Notes: a model not told the origin generated them from the letters alone. 41,163 bases of DNA from Halieaceae bacterium MED-G27 (GCA_002456975.1 NTKA01000013.1:1-41163), one strand, 5' to 3'. Numbered from the stretch's first letter, positions 1 to 9,288 are shown. Translations and numbers: made by a program.

Positions 1-75
1 GCCAAGCTAATTGCTTACTCATGTCGTGCTTAAAATCTTACGCTGCTGTCACCGTCCAGAGTATTCAGCAAAGCG

Positions 76-1038
76 TCACCACATGGCGACCGGGTTAATA
101 ATCATTTGCACTGCGCCTTTCAAACGCGCCTGACCCAATACAAACATGAACTCGCTGACACCCTCATCAACCAATGGTCCGGTATTCATGGTTTCAAGAA
201 TATAAATGCCATGCTTCATGATCAGTGTTAGATGATCGTGATAGACCCGGTCACCCTCAATCGGGGGCACGGCCCCTAACCCCCAAGTATCAGCACCGAC
301 GGCCACCGGCTTGAAGTCCGCTAGATACTCGGCTGCCGAATTGGTTATGCCGGGAATCGTGGAATTCCAGAGTTGCGGATCGGATTTTAAATGCGCATCA
401 GTCCATCCGGTATGGATTAAAATCACATCGCCTTCGCGAAGCTCAACCGCTTGCGCCTTCATTGCGGCCTCTAGATCCGCTGAGGTAATGGGCTGGCCAG
501 CATCTAGCGAATCGACATCGAAGTGGCCCGCCATATCGATCATCACCCCCCTGGCCACCAAGGGCGGTACATTTTCGATACCCAATCGCTTTAAACCAGT
601 GATATCGGATATCTCAGCACCGGGGTTACAGTTGTAATAGAGCCCTTTATGGCCAACATGGCCTAAGCCATCGAGTTGCGGACCCACTCCTAGCCACATC
701 TGCACAACATCATCGTTGTATTGCAGGTCCCAACCGTAAACTGGGGTCAAATCGTTGTTGTATTGCTGTCCCGGCTGAACGACTTGTAGCGACGTGTAAC
801 GCGGCGGAAATGCCGGCATTCCGGGCTCCAGCACAATACCCAGCGGATGCGTCCGACCTTGTTGGACTAAATCAGCGGCAGCAACAACGCGGCTCGGAGT
901 GATGCGATTGGCAGCACCAATTTGGTCATCGCTGCCCCAAGGTGACGGCAAGCATTCTTCTGCGCCAACAGCAGGTGCTATCCACAGAAAACCGACTAAA
1001 CATCCTACTAATCCTAAACGACTGACACCTTGACTCAT
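76..1038 (-). CDS. Exported cyclase-family metal-dependent hydrolase
   Basis: This 320-residue protein belongs to the cyclase family (kynurenine formamidase / isatin hydrolase fold, PF04199), whose members use a metal to hydrolyse amide or ester bonds in small molecules. Residues 1-26 look like a signal peptide ending VGA before EECLP, so the protein should be periplasmic. The family metal motif GTHxDxPxH appears here as GPQLDGLGH at 119-127: the Asp and last His are kept but the first His is Gln. That change is typical of a QxD subgroup, so the substrate is unlikely to be formylkynurenine. The start is supported by AAGGAG about 8 bases upstream. It lies last in a run of minus-strand genes, 78 bases after the HD-domain gene. 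The substrate is unknown. Confidence 0.8.
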   Translation of the reverse strand: MSQGVSRLGLVGCLVGFLWIAPAVGAEECLPSPWGSDDQIGAANRITPSRVVAAADLVQQGRTHPLGIVLEPGMPAFPPRYTSLQVVQPGQQYNNDLTPVYGWDLQYNDDVVQMWLGVGPQLDGLGHVGHKGLYYNCNPGAEISDITGLKRLGIENVPPLVARGVMIDMAGHFDVDSLDAGQPITSADLEAAMKAQAVELREGDVILIHTGWTDAHLKSDPQLWNSTIPGITNSAAEYLADFKPVAVGADTWGLGAVPPIEGDRVYHDHLTLIMKHGIYILETMNTGPLVDEGVSEFMFVLGQARLKGAVQMIINPVAMW

Positions 1039-1116
1039 TGCTTCTCTCCTTTTGCTGCCGCATGGCTACTGAGTGCTTCTGTTCAGTAAAGTCCAAGAAG
1101 TAGAGAAGCGCCAGTA

Positions 1117-1719
1117 TTAATCAGCGAAAGCGGTCGAAGTATCCGACTTGTAAAGCGACTGCTTGGGTTTCTCGAAGACGCGCTGGATCATGGGCTCAAA
1201 AAATGACAGCGGATAAGTCTCAGCATCTGGATCGAAAGCGGGCGCATCGTACTTCTCGATGAACTCTAGGGTCTGCTCATACACGGGATGATCCCGATAC
1301 TGCTCGCGCATATTTTTATCGAGTCCCAAATACTCAAAGAAATAGTAACCTTGGAACACTGCGTGGTGCTTCACCATCCAGTGGTTCTCCTCGCTGACAT
1401 AGGGCTGAAGCATGACAGCGGCAATATCGGCATGGTTCGCAGGACCCAACGTGTCACCGATATCGTGCAACAGTGCGCACACAACATACTCCTCGTCCTT
1501 GCCGTCTTTGTGTGCGAGCGTCGCGGTCTGGAGACAGTGAGTCAACCGATCGACAGGGAAGCCCCCACAGTCACCTTCGAGCAACAGAAGGTGGTCGATC
1601 ACTCGTTGATACAAGGTTTTGGAGTGCGCCTGAACCTCAGCACCGATAATGGTCCAGTCTTCCTGAGTGCCATCCTTCATATGATGAAATTTTGCGCGAG
1701 GGCTTACTGCTTCATTCAT
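1117..1719 (-). CDS. HD-domain protein, PhnZ/MIOX-like putative di-iron oxygenase
   Basis: I chose the inner ATG (200 residues) because AAGGA lies about 10 bases upstream and the longer reading lacks a conserved N-terminus. An HD domain spans roughly 58-160. The visible ligands are H61, H85-D86, H96, H118 or H119, and D158. This spacing and the flanking text (ALLHDIGD, then a YDAPAF segment followed by PLSFF) resemble the PhnZ/TmpB/myo-inositol oxygenase branch, in which the HD site holds two irons and oxidises a C-H or C-P bond. The Tyr/Glu pair that PhnZ uses for aminophosphonates is not evident; the equivalent region reads GGFPVDRL. The substrate is therefore open, and a plain phosphohydrolase remains possible. 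It sits between Coq4 and the cyclase gene. Confidence 0.75.
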   Translation of the reverse strand: MNEAVSPRAKFHHMKDGTQEDWTIIGAEVQAHSKTLYQRVIDHLLLLEGDCGGFPVDRLTHCLQTATLAHKDGKDEEYVVCALLHDIGDTLGPANHADIAAVMLQPYVSEENHWMVKHHAVFQGYYFFEYLGLDKNMREQYRDHPVYEQTLEFIEKYDAPAFDPDAETYPLSFFEPMIQRVFEKPKQSLYKSDTSTAFAD

Positions 1720-1825
1720 TGTTATTGTTTCCTTGTTGGTCACTGAACCTAGTAGGTCACAGAAAACTTTTCCCTGACACGTTTCGTTGCCCGAAGACGA
1801 CCACTCGACCGCGAGCACCTCAGTA

Positions 1826-2578
1826 CTACGCCGCAGTGGGAAGCGCGTCTATCTCGGCTTTGAATCGCTCAAGCGCCCGATAATACCGCTCGGGCGCTTC
1901 GAAACCTAGCTCTTTGCGCACCTCGCTCAGGGGCTCGTGCAATCGATCTTCCCAGTGCGTCAGTAACATCCAGTCAGCGGTCTCGCCGATGCGTCGACCC
2001 TCGGCAACAAGGTCTTTGATTGGCAGGCCGGGCATATCTTTTTGACTCTTCTTGCGACCCATAAAAATAATGAAGTCGATGCCGCGCGAGGGTGTCTGGG
2101 CCGTCATGAACGACAGCAGACAGATCTCACCTAGGGTGTCCCGGCCATAGCCGGTCATTACATGCTGTAGGTCGTGAATATCCCTAAGCCGATCGCCGAG
2201 CCAACGCTCGTGATAGCCAACCGAATTGACTCTGGGAGCTTCTTCGCTGGAAGCAATCAATCCATCAGCGGATAAGCCTTCTCGATGCACGAAATCGTAG
2301 TAGGCGCGGCCAATAGAGCCCTCGGGCATCGCCAGCAGTGCATCGCGATCGTTTAGCTTCTCAATAATCGATGGGCGACTCTTAAGCAGCGCCGCTCCTT
2401 GTTCATCGGCTCGCATCCGCAGAAGTGCTCGCCCTAAGGAGTCCCCACGTAGGGCCTCTAGAATCTTAAAGACCTGCCCCGTGTCATCGGGGTCACGCAA
2501 TAGACGCGAAATCGCGAGCCCCGCTTTCACAGGCTTGATGCGATTCTTTTGATACCAACGGCCTACGGCACTCAACAT
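1826..2578 (-). CDS. Coq4-family protein
   Basis: This 250-residue protein carries the Coq4 signature HDxxH-x11-E exactly: H135, D136, H139 and E151, within HDLQHVMTGYGRD and LGEICLL. In eukaryotes Coq4 binds zinc and acts in ubiquinone synthesis, with a proposed role in C1 decarboxylation and hydroxylation; bacterial relatives are less studied. The protein has no signal peptide and one amphipathic N-terminal stretch, so it is probably cytoplasmic or at the membrane face. The start was set at the ATG preceded by GAGGAG about 8 bases upstream, not the longer reading from 2656. The HD-domain gene follows after 106 bases. Family membership is well supported; a role in quinone synthesis here is inference. 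Confidence 0.83.
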   Translation of the reverse strand: MLSAVGRWYQKNRIKPVKAGLAISRLLRDPDDTGQVFKILEALRGDSLGRALLRMRADEQGAALLKSRPSIIEKLNDRDALLAMPEGSIGRAYYDFVHREGLSADGLIASSEEAPRVNSVGYHERWLGDRLRDIHDLQHVMTGYGRDTLGEICLLSFMTAQTPSRGIDFIIFMGRKKSQKDMPGLPIKDLVAEGRRIGETADWMLLTHWEDRLHEPLSEVRKELGFEAPERYYRALERFKAEIDALPTAA

Positions 2579-2706
2579 CGGACGTCTCCTCACTCTCCAC
2601 GCTCCCGAGAATAACAAACTATTTGCACCCTCGCCCAGATGATGAAGCTTTCCCATAAGTTATTGATCAACTCCGTAGCGCTGTAACTCAGCAGGGTTGC
2701 CTGGGA

Positions 2707-4167
2707 TCAGCTAAACACCGCCGGCACTGCCAGCATTGCTAAGATGGTCAATACCAGCATTGCAATGACATTCATGATGAATCCAGCTCTGATCATTTGA
2801 GGGATAGTCAAAATCCCTGATGAGAAAACAATCGCATTGGGAGGCGTTGCCACTGGCAACATAAAGGCGCAACTCGCAGCCAAGGTGACCGGTACGCAAA
2901 GTACAAGTGGATCAATACCCGATGAAGCTGCCATCGCTGCAATCACTGGTAACAGGGTCGCGGTTGTCGCTAAATTGCTGGTGAGTTCTGTCAAAAATAC
3001 AACAAGTCCCGCGGCGGCGATGACAAGCACTAACATGCCCATGTTTGTTAGCGGTGTTAGGCTTTCACCGAGCCAAAAAGCAAGACCCGAATTTGAGACC
3101 TGCGCAGCCAGTGCAAGTCCGCCACCGAATAGAACCAAAACACCCCACGGTAGCCGCGTCAGATCCTCCCACTGCATCAATGCTCCCTCGTTTCTCGCTC
3201 CCGCAGGAATAACGAAGAGCAATAGCGCAGCTGCCATAACAATCCCTGCATCGCTCAACCCAGACAGCATTGGCAGGTCACTCAGCCAAGATCGGGTCAT
3301 CCATAGAAATATGACGGATAGAAAAATCAGTGCAACCCGTTGTTCTGATGGTGACATCTGACCAAGCTGATCTTTCATTGCCACAATAGCTGAGGCGCCC
3401 GCACTGGAAGACGGAATATCAACTTGAAATGCTATCCGTGTCAGCACAAACCAACCAGTCGGTAACAACACAATGGCCAGCGGGAGCCCAATCAAAAACC
3501 AATCCAAAAAGGCAATTTGAATTCCGTAGGTTTCTTCCATGAAGCCTGCTAGGAAGGCATTAGGTGGCGTACCAATCAGAGTAGACATACCGCCAATAGT
3601 TGTTGAGTACGCTAACGCTAACAACAAAGCCACCTGAAACTGGCGCTTTTGAGTCTCCGATGCAGTCACAGCTTTTTCAATCACGAGGGCCGATACCGAT
3701 ACAGCTATTGGCAACAGCATCATGGTCGTTGAGGTGTTGGTCATCCACATCGAGAGCAAAGCACCAGCGACCATAAAACCTAAAATAAGCGCGCGCGCAT
3801 CTGTTCCTGTCCTAGACAACACCCAGAGCGCAATACGACGGTGCAAACCCCACTTTTCAACTGAAAGCGCAAGGATAAAGGCACCTAGAAATAAATAGAT
3901 TGTGGGATGCGAATAACTTTGCGCAACGGCCCTAATCGGCGCCACCTCGATCATCGGAAAGAGCACAAGTGGTAGGAACGCCGTGGCAGGGACGGGTATA
4001 GCCTCAGTCGACCACCAAACAGCCATCCAGATAGCCACACCGGCAACTAACCAAGCGTCAGTCGCCATAATCGACTGGATATCGGTCACTGTAGCCATAG
4101 CAAGGAAAAGCAAGGGCCCTAACCACAAACCCGCCTTTTGACTCGAAGTTCTTCCTGATGTGGTCAC
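2707..4167 (-). CDS. DASS-family (SLC13) sodium/anion symporter
   Basis: This 486-residue polytopic membrane protein has about 11-13 hydrophobic segments. The divalent anion:Na+ symporter family shows in the first half as STTIGGMSTLIGTPPNAFLAG, an SNT-like sodium and substrate motif, and in the second half as TSNLATTATLLPV and PVATPPNAIVF. The two repeats of the inverted-topology fold are therefore intact. Likely substrates are dicarboxylates such as succinate or malate, but sulfate or another anion cannot be excluded from sequence. The first codon is GTG, with only a weak ribosome-binding site. It is 128 bases upstream of the Coq4 start on the same strand, so co-transcription is possible but unproven. 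Confidence 0.85.
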   Translation of the reverse strand: MTTSGRTSSQKAGLWLGPLLFLAMATVTDIQSIMATDAWLVAGVAIWMAVWWSTEAIPVPATAFLPLVLFPMIEVAPIRAVAQSYSHPTIYLFLGAFILALSVEKWGLHRRIALWVLSRTGTDARALILGFMVAGALLSMWMTNTSTTMMLLPIAVSVSALVIEKAVTASETQKRQFQVALLLALAYSTTIGGMSTLIGTPPNAFLAGFMEETYGIQIAFLDWFLIGLPLAIVLLPTGWFVLTRIAFQVDIPSSSAGASAIVAMKDQLGQMSPSEQRVALIFLSVIFLWMTRSWLSDLPMLSGLSDAGIVMAAALLLFVIPAGARNEGALMQWEDLTRLPWGVLVLFGGGLALAAQVSNSGLAFWLGESLTPLTNMGMLVLVIAAAGLVVFLTELTSNLATTATLLPVIAAMAASSGIDPLVLCVPVTLAASCAFMLPVATPPNAIVFSSGILTIPQMIRAGFIMNVIAMLVLTILAMLAVPAVFS

Positions 4168-4373
4168 GATCGAGGCGCCCTATCCATTAGAAACAAGCGA
4201 TAACCGATTCTCAGATTTTCATCTGCTACTGGGATTCTCGCCGCGTTGTTTTGTATACGCAGCAAAACACACGAAGTATCAGCCACCTACGTAGGACCGA
4301 AAATATTAGCGGTCGATCTGATGGATACCGACGCAGCCATCAAGCCAAGCCGCGTACAAATATATCTGTAAAA
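4168..4373. other. Intergenic region, nothing firm
   Basis: This stretch separates the beta-propeller lipoprotein gene from the downstream DASS gene, both on the minus strand. It contains a short CTACGTAG palindrome and A/T-rich patches that could hold the DASS promoter. I could not fit a convincing -35/-10 pair or terminator, and I see no RNA gene or small reading frame with a ribosome-binding site. Confidence 0.4.
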
Positions 4374-6419
4374 CTAATCTCTCCCGAAACGCGTGACTGC
4401 CTCGGGGTTGGTCCAGAAACCACTGAGTAGGTCCGAATAAGCGATAACGTACAACGCATCGGTGTCGATGACTACCCGGGTATCGCCGCTTACCGACCCG
4501 GGACGCAACTCGATCTCACCGACTAGATTGAGCGCGGCCTCTTCAGGGACAGCCTTATCGGTGAGCTCGAAGAGGGCAATACGGTCAACATACTCGTAGA
4601 CCTCCTCCACCCTGCCGCCAGCCGAATAGGGCACCGTGAAACGATCGGTCTCATCACCGGCGAGGTAGGTAAAGGCATAACGATTGTACTGCGCGGGGCT
4701 GTAGCTCCACTCCCATTCGGGTGGGATCGATACGTCGCAACCATTCGGCGCCATGGCACCTGCTGCCCTAACGGTACCGATCTCGATACAGCTGCGCGAT
4801 TGGGGGCTTGTTATAGCTGAGACATCATAAAGCTCGAGTTTAGGGAATCGCCGCTCGCTCGAGCCTAAGCCAAGCAACAGATTGTCGTTTACTTCGTGCA
4901 AGAGATCCGAAAAGCCCGGCACCTCAAGTTCACCGACAATCTCGGGGGCTGTGGGGTCGGATAGATCAACCACATACAAGGGATCGATGCGCTCGAAGGT
5001 CACTAGATAAGCCCGCGAGCCCATAAATCGAACGCCGTACAGATCCTCGTTCACTTTGCCGATGCGAGCTGACTCGTCTTCACCCAATACTGCCAACACC
5101 TCGAGCTCTGGTGCGTCTGCTTCGGGTTGCAGGGTCATCAAGCGGTGCTTGAGCTGGTCCTCTGGATTACCGGTCCACTCGGTGGTGACCATGCGCAGTA
5201 CACCGTCAAATTCGCTGATACGGAAGTCATTATTGCCACCCGAGTAAAGCGCACCGGCCACCTGCTCTGAACCCAGATACTCATACGTCTCGCGATCGAG
5301 TAGATGCACCAAAGTCATTTCAGAGACGGCATCCCAACGCACATAGGTCAGTGCGATTCTGTCGTTACTGACATAGACACCACCTAAAGGCTCCATGACG
5401 CAAGCGGATCGAACGATTTCACCGGTTGTCGCTGATACTGTCAGCAGTGTCGTAAGCACCGAGTCAGCGGGAAGGTCGGCTCCCAGTGGATGCTCGGGAT
5501 CGACGCGGTAACAGTCGTCGAGTGAAAGAGGAGTGACCGGTGTACCATCGATCAGAATTTCGGGTAGGACATCGGCCTCGGATGCATCCGCTAGGATCGC
5601 TTCGTTATTCGCAATATCCTCAGCTGTCTGCGGATAGGGAATCAGTCCCTCAATATTGGGGGTGTGTCGGGTTATCAAATAGACCTCGTCACCTGCCTTC
5701 CGCGAGGTCACCAAGCCACCTTCAACACTCAACTCACTGACCAAGCTGGGTGAAGCTGGGTCGCTGATATCATAGGAATGGAGACTCACCGACTGATCTT
5801 CCCAATAAAAGGGATCGACAAACGGCTCGCCGAAGGCGCCCCACCAGGACGTCGATAACAGGGCTTGTAGCGAGCTTCCGTCGAGATAGAGGCCCTCTGC
5901 AGAGATACCCTCTGGCAAGGTAATTGTGCCGGATTGACTGGCCGTTCCAGCGACGGGGTCGGTAGCAAACAGCCGAATCTGCGACTCTAACGGTGCAGGC
6001 TCTTCCATCGCCGCATCGGCTTCAAGCGGGAAAGCATCGACTACAAAGCAACAACCACTTCGACTGGGCGCGATCGCTAGGGTCGCGCCATCGTATTTCA
6101 CGATATCGTGCTCATCGACGCCGGATTCGAGCGTGTAAGTCCCCGAGAAGGAACCACCACCAGCATCGGCTGCAGGCGCCGCTTCAACTGCGACCGGGGC
6201 GCCAAACGCAATTCTAGCAGTGGATTCTCGACTCAGCTTAGCGCTGTACTCGGTTAATCCCTCGCCCTCGCTACTGGTGACCAGCAGGCCGGTGGGATCA
6301 GGTGTCGGCGGTGTCACTACCGGTGGCGGTGCCGAGGCAGATGGTGAGCCTCCGCCGCCACCGCAGGCCACGAGTAGAGAAGCCATCAACACACACAGTA
6401 GAGGGCTTTTATTTGTCAT
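4374..6419 (-). CDS. Lipoprotein with secreted beta-propeller domain
   Basis: The start was set at the inner ATG (681 residues), which has AAGGAA 6 bases upstream and puts the lipobox LLVAC at residues 15-19, followed by Gly-rich and Pro-rich linkers. The rest matches the style of the beta-propeller family found in secreted bacterial and archaeal proteins (PF09826). It contains repeated segments such as YDISDPASPSLVSEL, VVDLSDPTAPEIVGEL and LYDVSAITSP, each a blade reading 'status of X, then set of linked values'. Such proteins are usually surface or periplasmic scaffolds with no known enzyme activity. It is a single gene with wide spacing on both sides. The family call is fairly sure; the function is unknown. 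Confidence 0.78.
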   Translation of the reverse strand: MTNKSPLLCVLMASLLVACGGGGGSPSASAPPPVVTPPTPDPTGLLVTSSEGEGLTEYSAKLSRESTARIAFGAPVAVEAAPAADAGGGSFSGTYTLESGVDEHDIVKYDGATLAIAPSRSGCCFVVDAFPLEADAAMEEPAPLESQIRLFATDPVAGTASQSGTITLPEGISAEGLYLDGSSLQALLSTSWWGAFGEPFVDPFYWEDQSVSLHSYDISDPASPSLVSELSVEGGLVTSRKAGDEVYLITRHTPNIEGLIPYPQTAEDIANNEAILADASEADVLPEILIDGTPVTPLSLDDCYRVDPEHPLGADLPADSVLTTLLTVSATTGEIVRSACVMEPLGGVYVSNDRIALTYVRWDAVSEMTLVHLLDRETYEYLGSEQVAGALYSGGNNDFRISEFDGVLRMVTTEWTGNPEDQLKHRLMTLQPEADAPELEVLAVLGEDESARIGKVNEDLYGVRFMGSRAYLVTFERIDPLYVVDLSDPTAPEIVGELEVPGFSDLLHEVNDNLLLGLGSSERRFPKLELYDVSAITSPQSRSCIEIGTVRAAGAMAPNGCDVSIPPEWEWSYSPAQYNRYAFTYLAGDETDRFTVPYSAGGRVEEVYEYVDRIALFELTDKAVPEEAALNLVGEIELRPGSVSGDTRVVIDTDALYVIAYSDLLSGFWTNPEAVTRFGRD

Positions 6420-6748
6420 GACATATTCCTTGTGTTGTCTCTCACGAACCATGCAACCTGCCGGCTCAGGTAACTCGGTTTACGTTGCCGCCTCGATAAT
6501 CCGTCGATCGACCTATGATACTGAGCCATCCTGTCTAGGTCATGTCGCGAAACTGGGCGCATCGCGGAGTCAATGACAACCAGCGTGGCTCAATCCCTGC
6601 GTTAAGGTATTGTCCCTACTCACATAAGATGACAACTGTCTGACTACTAGTTTACTTTCTGGTTACTTCTCCGAAAACTAAAGAAGGCGAGCGCAGACAA
6701 TCGAGGCACCGTGGATGCCCAGCCCCGAGAATTAACCAGCCCTAACAA
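6420..6748. other. Intergenic region between two minus-strand genes
   Basis: The region holds no supported gene. On the minus strand it must contain the end of the NhaC-type transcript and the promoter of the lipoprotein gene. I found no strong stem followed by a U-run and no good -35/-10 match. The reading frame that crosses into it on the plus strand is an antisense shadow of the lipoprotein. Confidence 0.4.
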
Positions 6749-8086
6749 TTAAAAAGACGCGATAAAGAAAAAGATGGCGGCAAAGCTCGCAGCCAGCACT
6801 GCATAGGGTAGCTGGGTCAGGGCGTGTTCATAAGTCTGACAACCCGCACCTTGAGCCGACAGCACGGTAGAGTCTGAATAGAAGCAGGCGTGACTGCCAA
6901 AACCGCTGGCTGATAACAACGCACCAATGACTAAGGGCATGCTGACGTCGTAGATTTCTGCGAGCGGAAAAGCGACGGGCATCGCGATCGCGATCACCCC
7001 CCAGTTCGAGCCTGTGGCAAACGATACCGCTGACATCGTGATGAAAATGATGACCGGCAACCACAAGGCAGTCATAAATGGTTGCACGCTTTCAATCACG
7101 AATTCAGTCAGGCCGATTCGGTTGTTGGCCTCCACAAAAATAAAGAGTGCCAGCAGCATGGCTAGCACCGGCAGCATGGTTTTCAAGCCTTCAATACAAG
7201 TATCGAAAAGCTCGGAAAGGGGCATCAACCGAAGGCTAGCAAAATACACGAGCGTGGCGAGTACCCCGGCGATCACCCCTCGAAGTAGATCGACGCTAGG
7301 AAAAATCGTAAAAAATAAAAGCGCCACGATCGGCAAGAAAAAGGTCATTGGGCCGCCTGCGCCGATCTCTTGCTCATCCGCGACTTTTGCCTCGAACACA
7401 CCGAGATCACCGGTGCTCTCTGCCTTAAGCTCTGCCTGCTTCATAGCGCCCACCAAGGGCACCCATCCAAGTATGACAAAAGGAACGATCAACAATGCCA
7501 AAAACGGATAAAACATGTAGGGGATCGACTCGATAAACAGGGCTAAACCCTGACCATCGGCCGCCGCACCGTTCTTCTCGAGAAGCCCAGCAAAATAAGC
7601 GCCCCAACTCGATATCGGGATCAACAAACACATCGGTGCGGCGGTGGAATCCACCACATACGCAAGCATTGCGCGAGAGGTCTTAAATCGATCGGTAACC
7701 GCTTTCATTGTCGCGCCGACCGTTAGAGAGTTGAGGTAGTCATCAAGAAAGATCACCAAGCCCAACGACCACGTGGCCAGCAAACTCTGGCGCTTGCTGC
7801 GCAATTGACCGAGCAGAAGATCACCAAAGGCCATCGAGCCACCGCTGCGAACCAGAAGCTGAATAAAAACACCGTATAAGCCGCAGACCAAAATAATCCA
7901 GGCAATGTCTTCATCCATTAACTGGCTAAGCGTTACCTCGGCGAGCGTATCGACAAAGCCAATCCCGTCCATGATCAGAAAAGCGAAAATAGCGCCCGCC
8001 AGTACTGACTCGAGAGTTCGCTGACTCCAGACAGCAAGCACCAGCACTAAAGCAGTAGGCAACAAGCTGACAATGCCGTAGTCCAT
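6749..8086 (-). CDS. NhaC-family Na+/H+ antiporter-type transporter
   Basis: This 445-residue inner-membrane protein has 10-12 hydrophobic segments. The text is typical of the NhaC family (PF03553), including LDDYLNSLTVGATM near residues 115-128, PISSWGAYFAGL near 157-168, and a conserved C-terminal ATGSNWGVIAIAMP plus GSHACFYSDSTVLSA. The polar residues in these segments form the ion path in the family. Family members exchange Na+ for H+, malate/lactate or amino acids, so the exact substrate is not fixed by sequence. The ribosome-binding site is weak. The gene is divergent from gpsA with 141 bases between them. It could contribute to sodium balance in a salty habitat, which is inference. Confidence 0.85.
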   Translation of the reverse strand: MDYGIVSLLPTALVLVLAVWSQRTLESVLAGAIFAFLIMDGIGFVDTLAEVTLSQLMDEDIAWIILVCGLYGVFIQLLVRSGGSMAFGDLLLGQLRSKRQSLLATWSLGLVIFLDDYLNSLTVGATMKAVTDRFKTSRAMLAYVVDSTAAPMCLLIPISSWGAYFAGLLEKNGAAADGQGLALFIESIPYMFYPFLALLIVPFVILGWVPLVGAMKQAELKAESTGDLGVFEAKVADEQEIGAGGPMTFFLPIVALLFFTIFPSVDLLRGVIAGVLATLVYFASLRLMPLSELFDTCIEGLKTMLPVLAMLLALFIFVEANNRIGLTEFVIESVQPFMTALWLPVIIFITMSAVSFATGSNWGVIAIAMPVAFPLAEIYDVSMPLVIGALLSASGFGSHACFYSDSTVLSAQGAGCQTYEHALTQLPYAVLAASFAAIFFFIASF

Positions 8087-8227
8087 AGATGCACTCGCTT
8101 TTTTGTTCTACCCAGAGGACTCCGAGTCTAACCTTCATCATGATACGAATTCATCTGAACTTGCGATTTTTGAGCTGAACCGCCATTCTCGCGCCGCAAC
8201 TTGAGAATTTGGACTTCGGCTTAGGTC

Positions 8228-9241
8228 ATGGGCGACTCAAAAAAATGGACACATATTGCAGTTATCGGCGGTGGCTCATGGGGCACTACGCTTGCGTCGC
8301 TGTTATGTCGCAATGCCAGAGTCACGCTGTGGGCGCGCGATACGGCCGTCGTCGATGAAATCAACCAGGCGCATCGGCATTCCCGCTATCTTGGCGACTT
8401 ACCTCTCAATAAGAAGCTCAAAGCAACCAATGACCTTGAGACAGCGCTGGTAGAGGCAGATGCTGTATTAGTTGCGATTCCGTCACATAACTTCCGAGCG
8501 GTTCTAGAGTCAGTGGCCCCGCATATCGCCGAGACGACTCCAATCATCAGTATGACCAAGGGTCTTGAGGCAACTAGTCAAAAACGGATGTCTGAAATCA
8601 TCCGAGAGCTCTGCCCCAACCAACCTGCTGGCGTATTAACCGGACCCAACCTCGCTAAAGAAATTCTGGCGGGAAAGGCTGCGGCAAGCGTCTTAGCGCT
8701 CGATCATCCATCTGCGACTTGGTTACAACCCTTGCTCAATGTTGGACTGTTTCGCGTCTATCACAACGATGATGTGATCGGCTGTGAGCTGGGCGGCGTG
8801 CTTAAAAATATTATCGCAATTGCAGTCGGTCTCGGAGATGGGTTAGGTGCCGGCGACAATACCCGCGCTGCATTGATCACGCGTGGACTCGCCGAGGTCA
8901 CTCGTCTTGGTCATGCGCTAGGAGGTCGGCCGGAAACCTTTGCTGGTCTCACCGGTATGGGCGATATGATCGCCACCTGTACCAGCCCCCAGAGCCGTAA
9001 TCGGCATGTAGGTCTGGAGCTTGCTACCGGCAAAGGCGTAGAGCAAATCACCAGCGACATGCATATGGTGGCCGAGGGTGTTAAAAGCGCGCCGACAGTG
9101 GTGGCACTCGCCAAACAACACAGTATCAAAGTACCTATCTGCCGTGAGATTCACCGAATCCTTGAAGGAAAAGCAGACGCCACTTTGGTCTATCGAGGCT
9201 TGTTGCGTGTCGTGGCCGGCGCCGAATCGGAACCCGGCTAG
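8228..9241 (+). CDS. gpsA: Glycerol-3-phosphate dehydrogenase [NAD(P)+]
   Basis: GpsA reduces dihydroxyacetone phosphate to sn-glycerol 3-phosphate, the backbone for phospholipids, in the cytoplasm. At 337 residues it is the normal length. The N-terminal Rossmann motif GGGSWGT is at 14-20, the MTKG segment at 109-112 and TGPNLAKEI at 138-146. The catalytic Lys is K193 in GGVLKNIIA, and the substrate-binding NTRAALITRG is at 211-220. In many gammaproteobacteria gpsA follows secB, which is absent here; instead an M48 protease gene follows 105 bases later. No promoter could be fixed in the 141-base divergent gap. Confidence 0.96.
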   Translation: MGDSKKWTHIAVIGGGSWGTTLASLLCRNARVTLWARDTAVVDEINQAHRHSRYLGDLPLNKKLKATNDLETALVEADAVLVAIPSHNFRAVLESVAPHIAETTPIISMTKGLEATSQKRMSEIIRELCPNQPAGVLTGPNLAKEILAGKAAASVLALDHPSATWLQPLLNVGLFRVYHNDDVIGCELGGVLKNIIAIAVGLGDGLGAGDNTRAALITRGLAEVTRLGHALGGRPETFAGLTGMGDMIATCTSPQSRNRHVGLELATGKGVEQITSDMHMVAEGVKSAPTVVALAKQHSIKVPICREIHRILEGKADATLVYRGLLRVVAGAESEPG

Positions 9242-9276
9242 TTCGTCGTCAGACCATCGAATCATTGTTTACCGGT

Positions 9277-9288
9277 TGACGATCGTCA
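9277..9288. promoter_or_regulatory. 12-base perfect palindrome upstream of the M48 gene
   Basis: TGACGATCGTCA is a perfect palindrome with no spacer, in the gap between gpsA and the M48 protease gene. It could be an operator or simply chance; nothing else supports a protein-binding role. Confidence 0.25.

Noticed and set aside
6220-6576. 118-codon plus-strand frame at the 5' end of the lipoprotein gene
   Set aside because: It is the complement of the lipoprotein signal and Gly/Pro-rich linker, which gives Pro/Gly-rich artificial text, and it has no recognisable domain.
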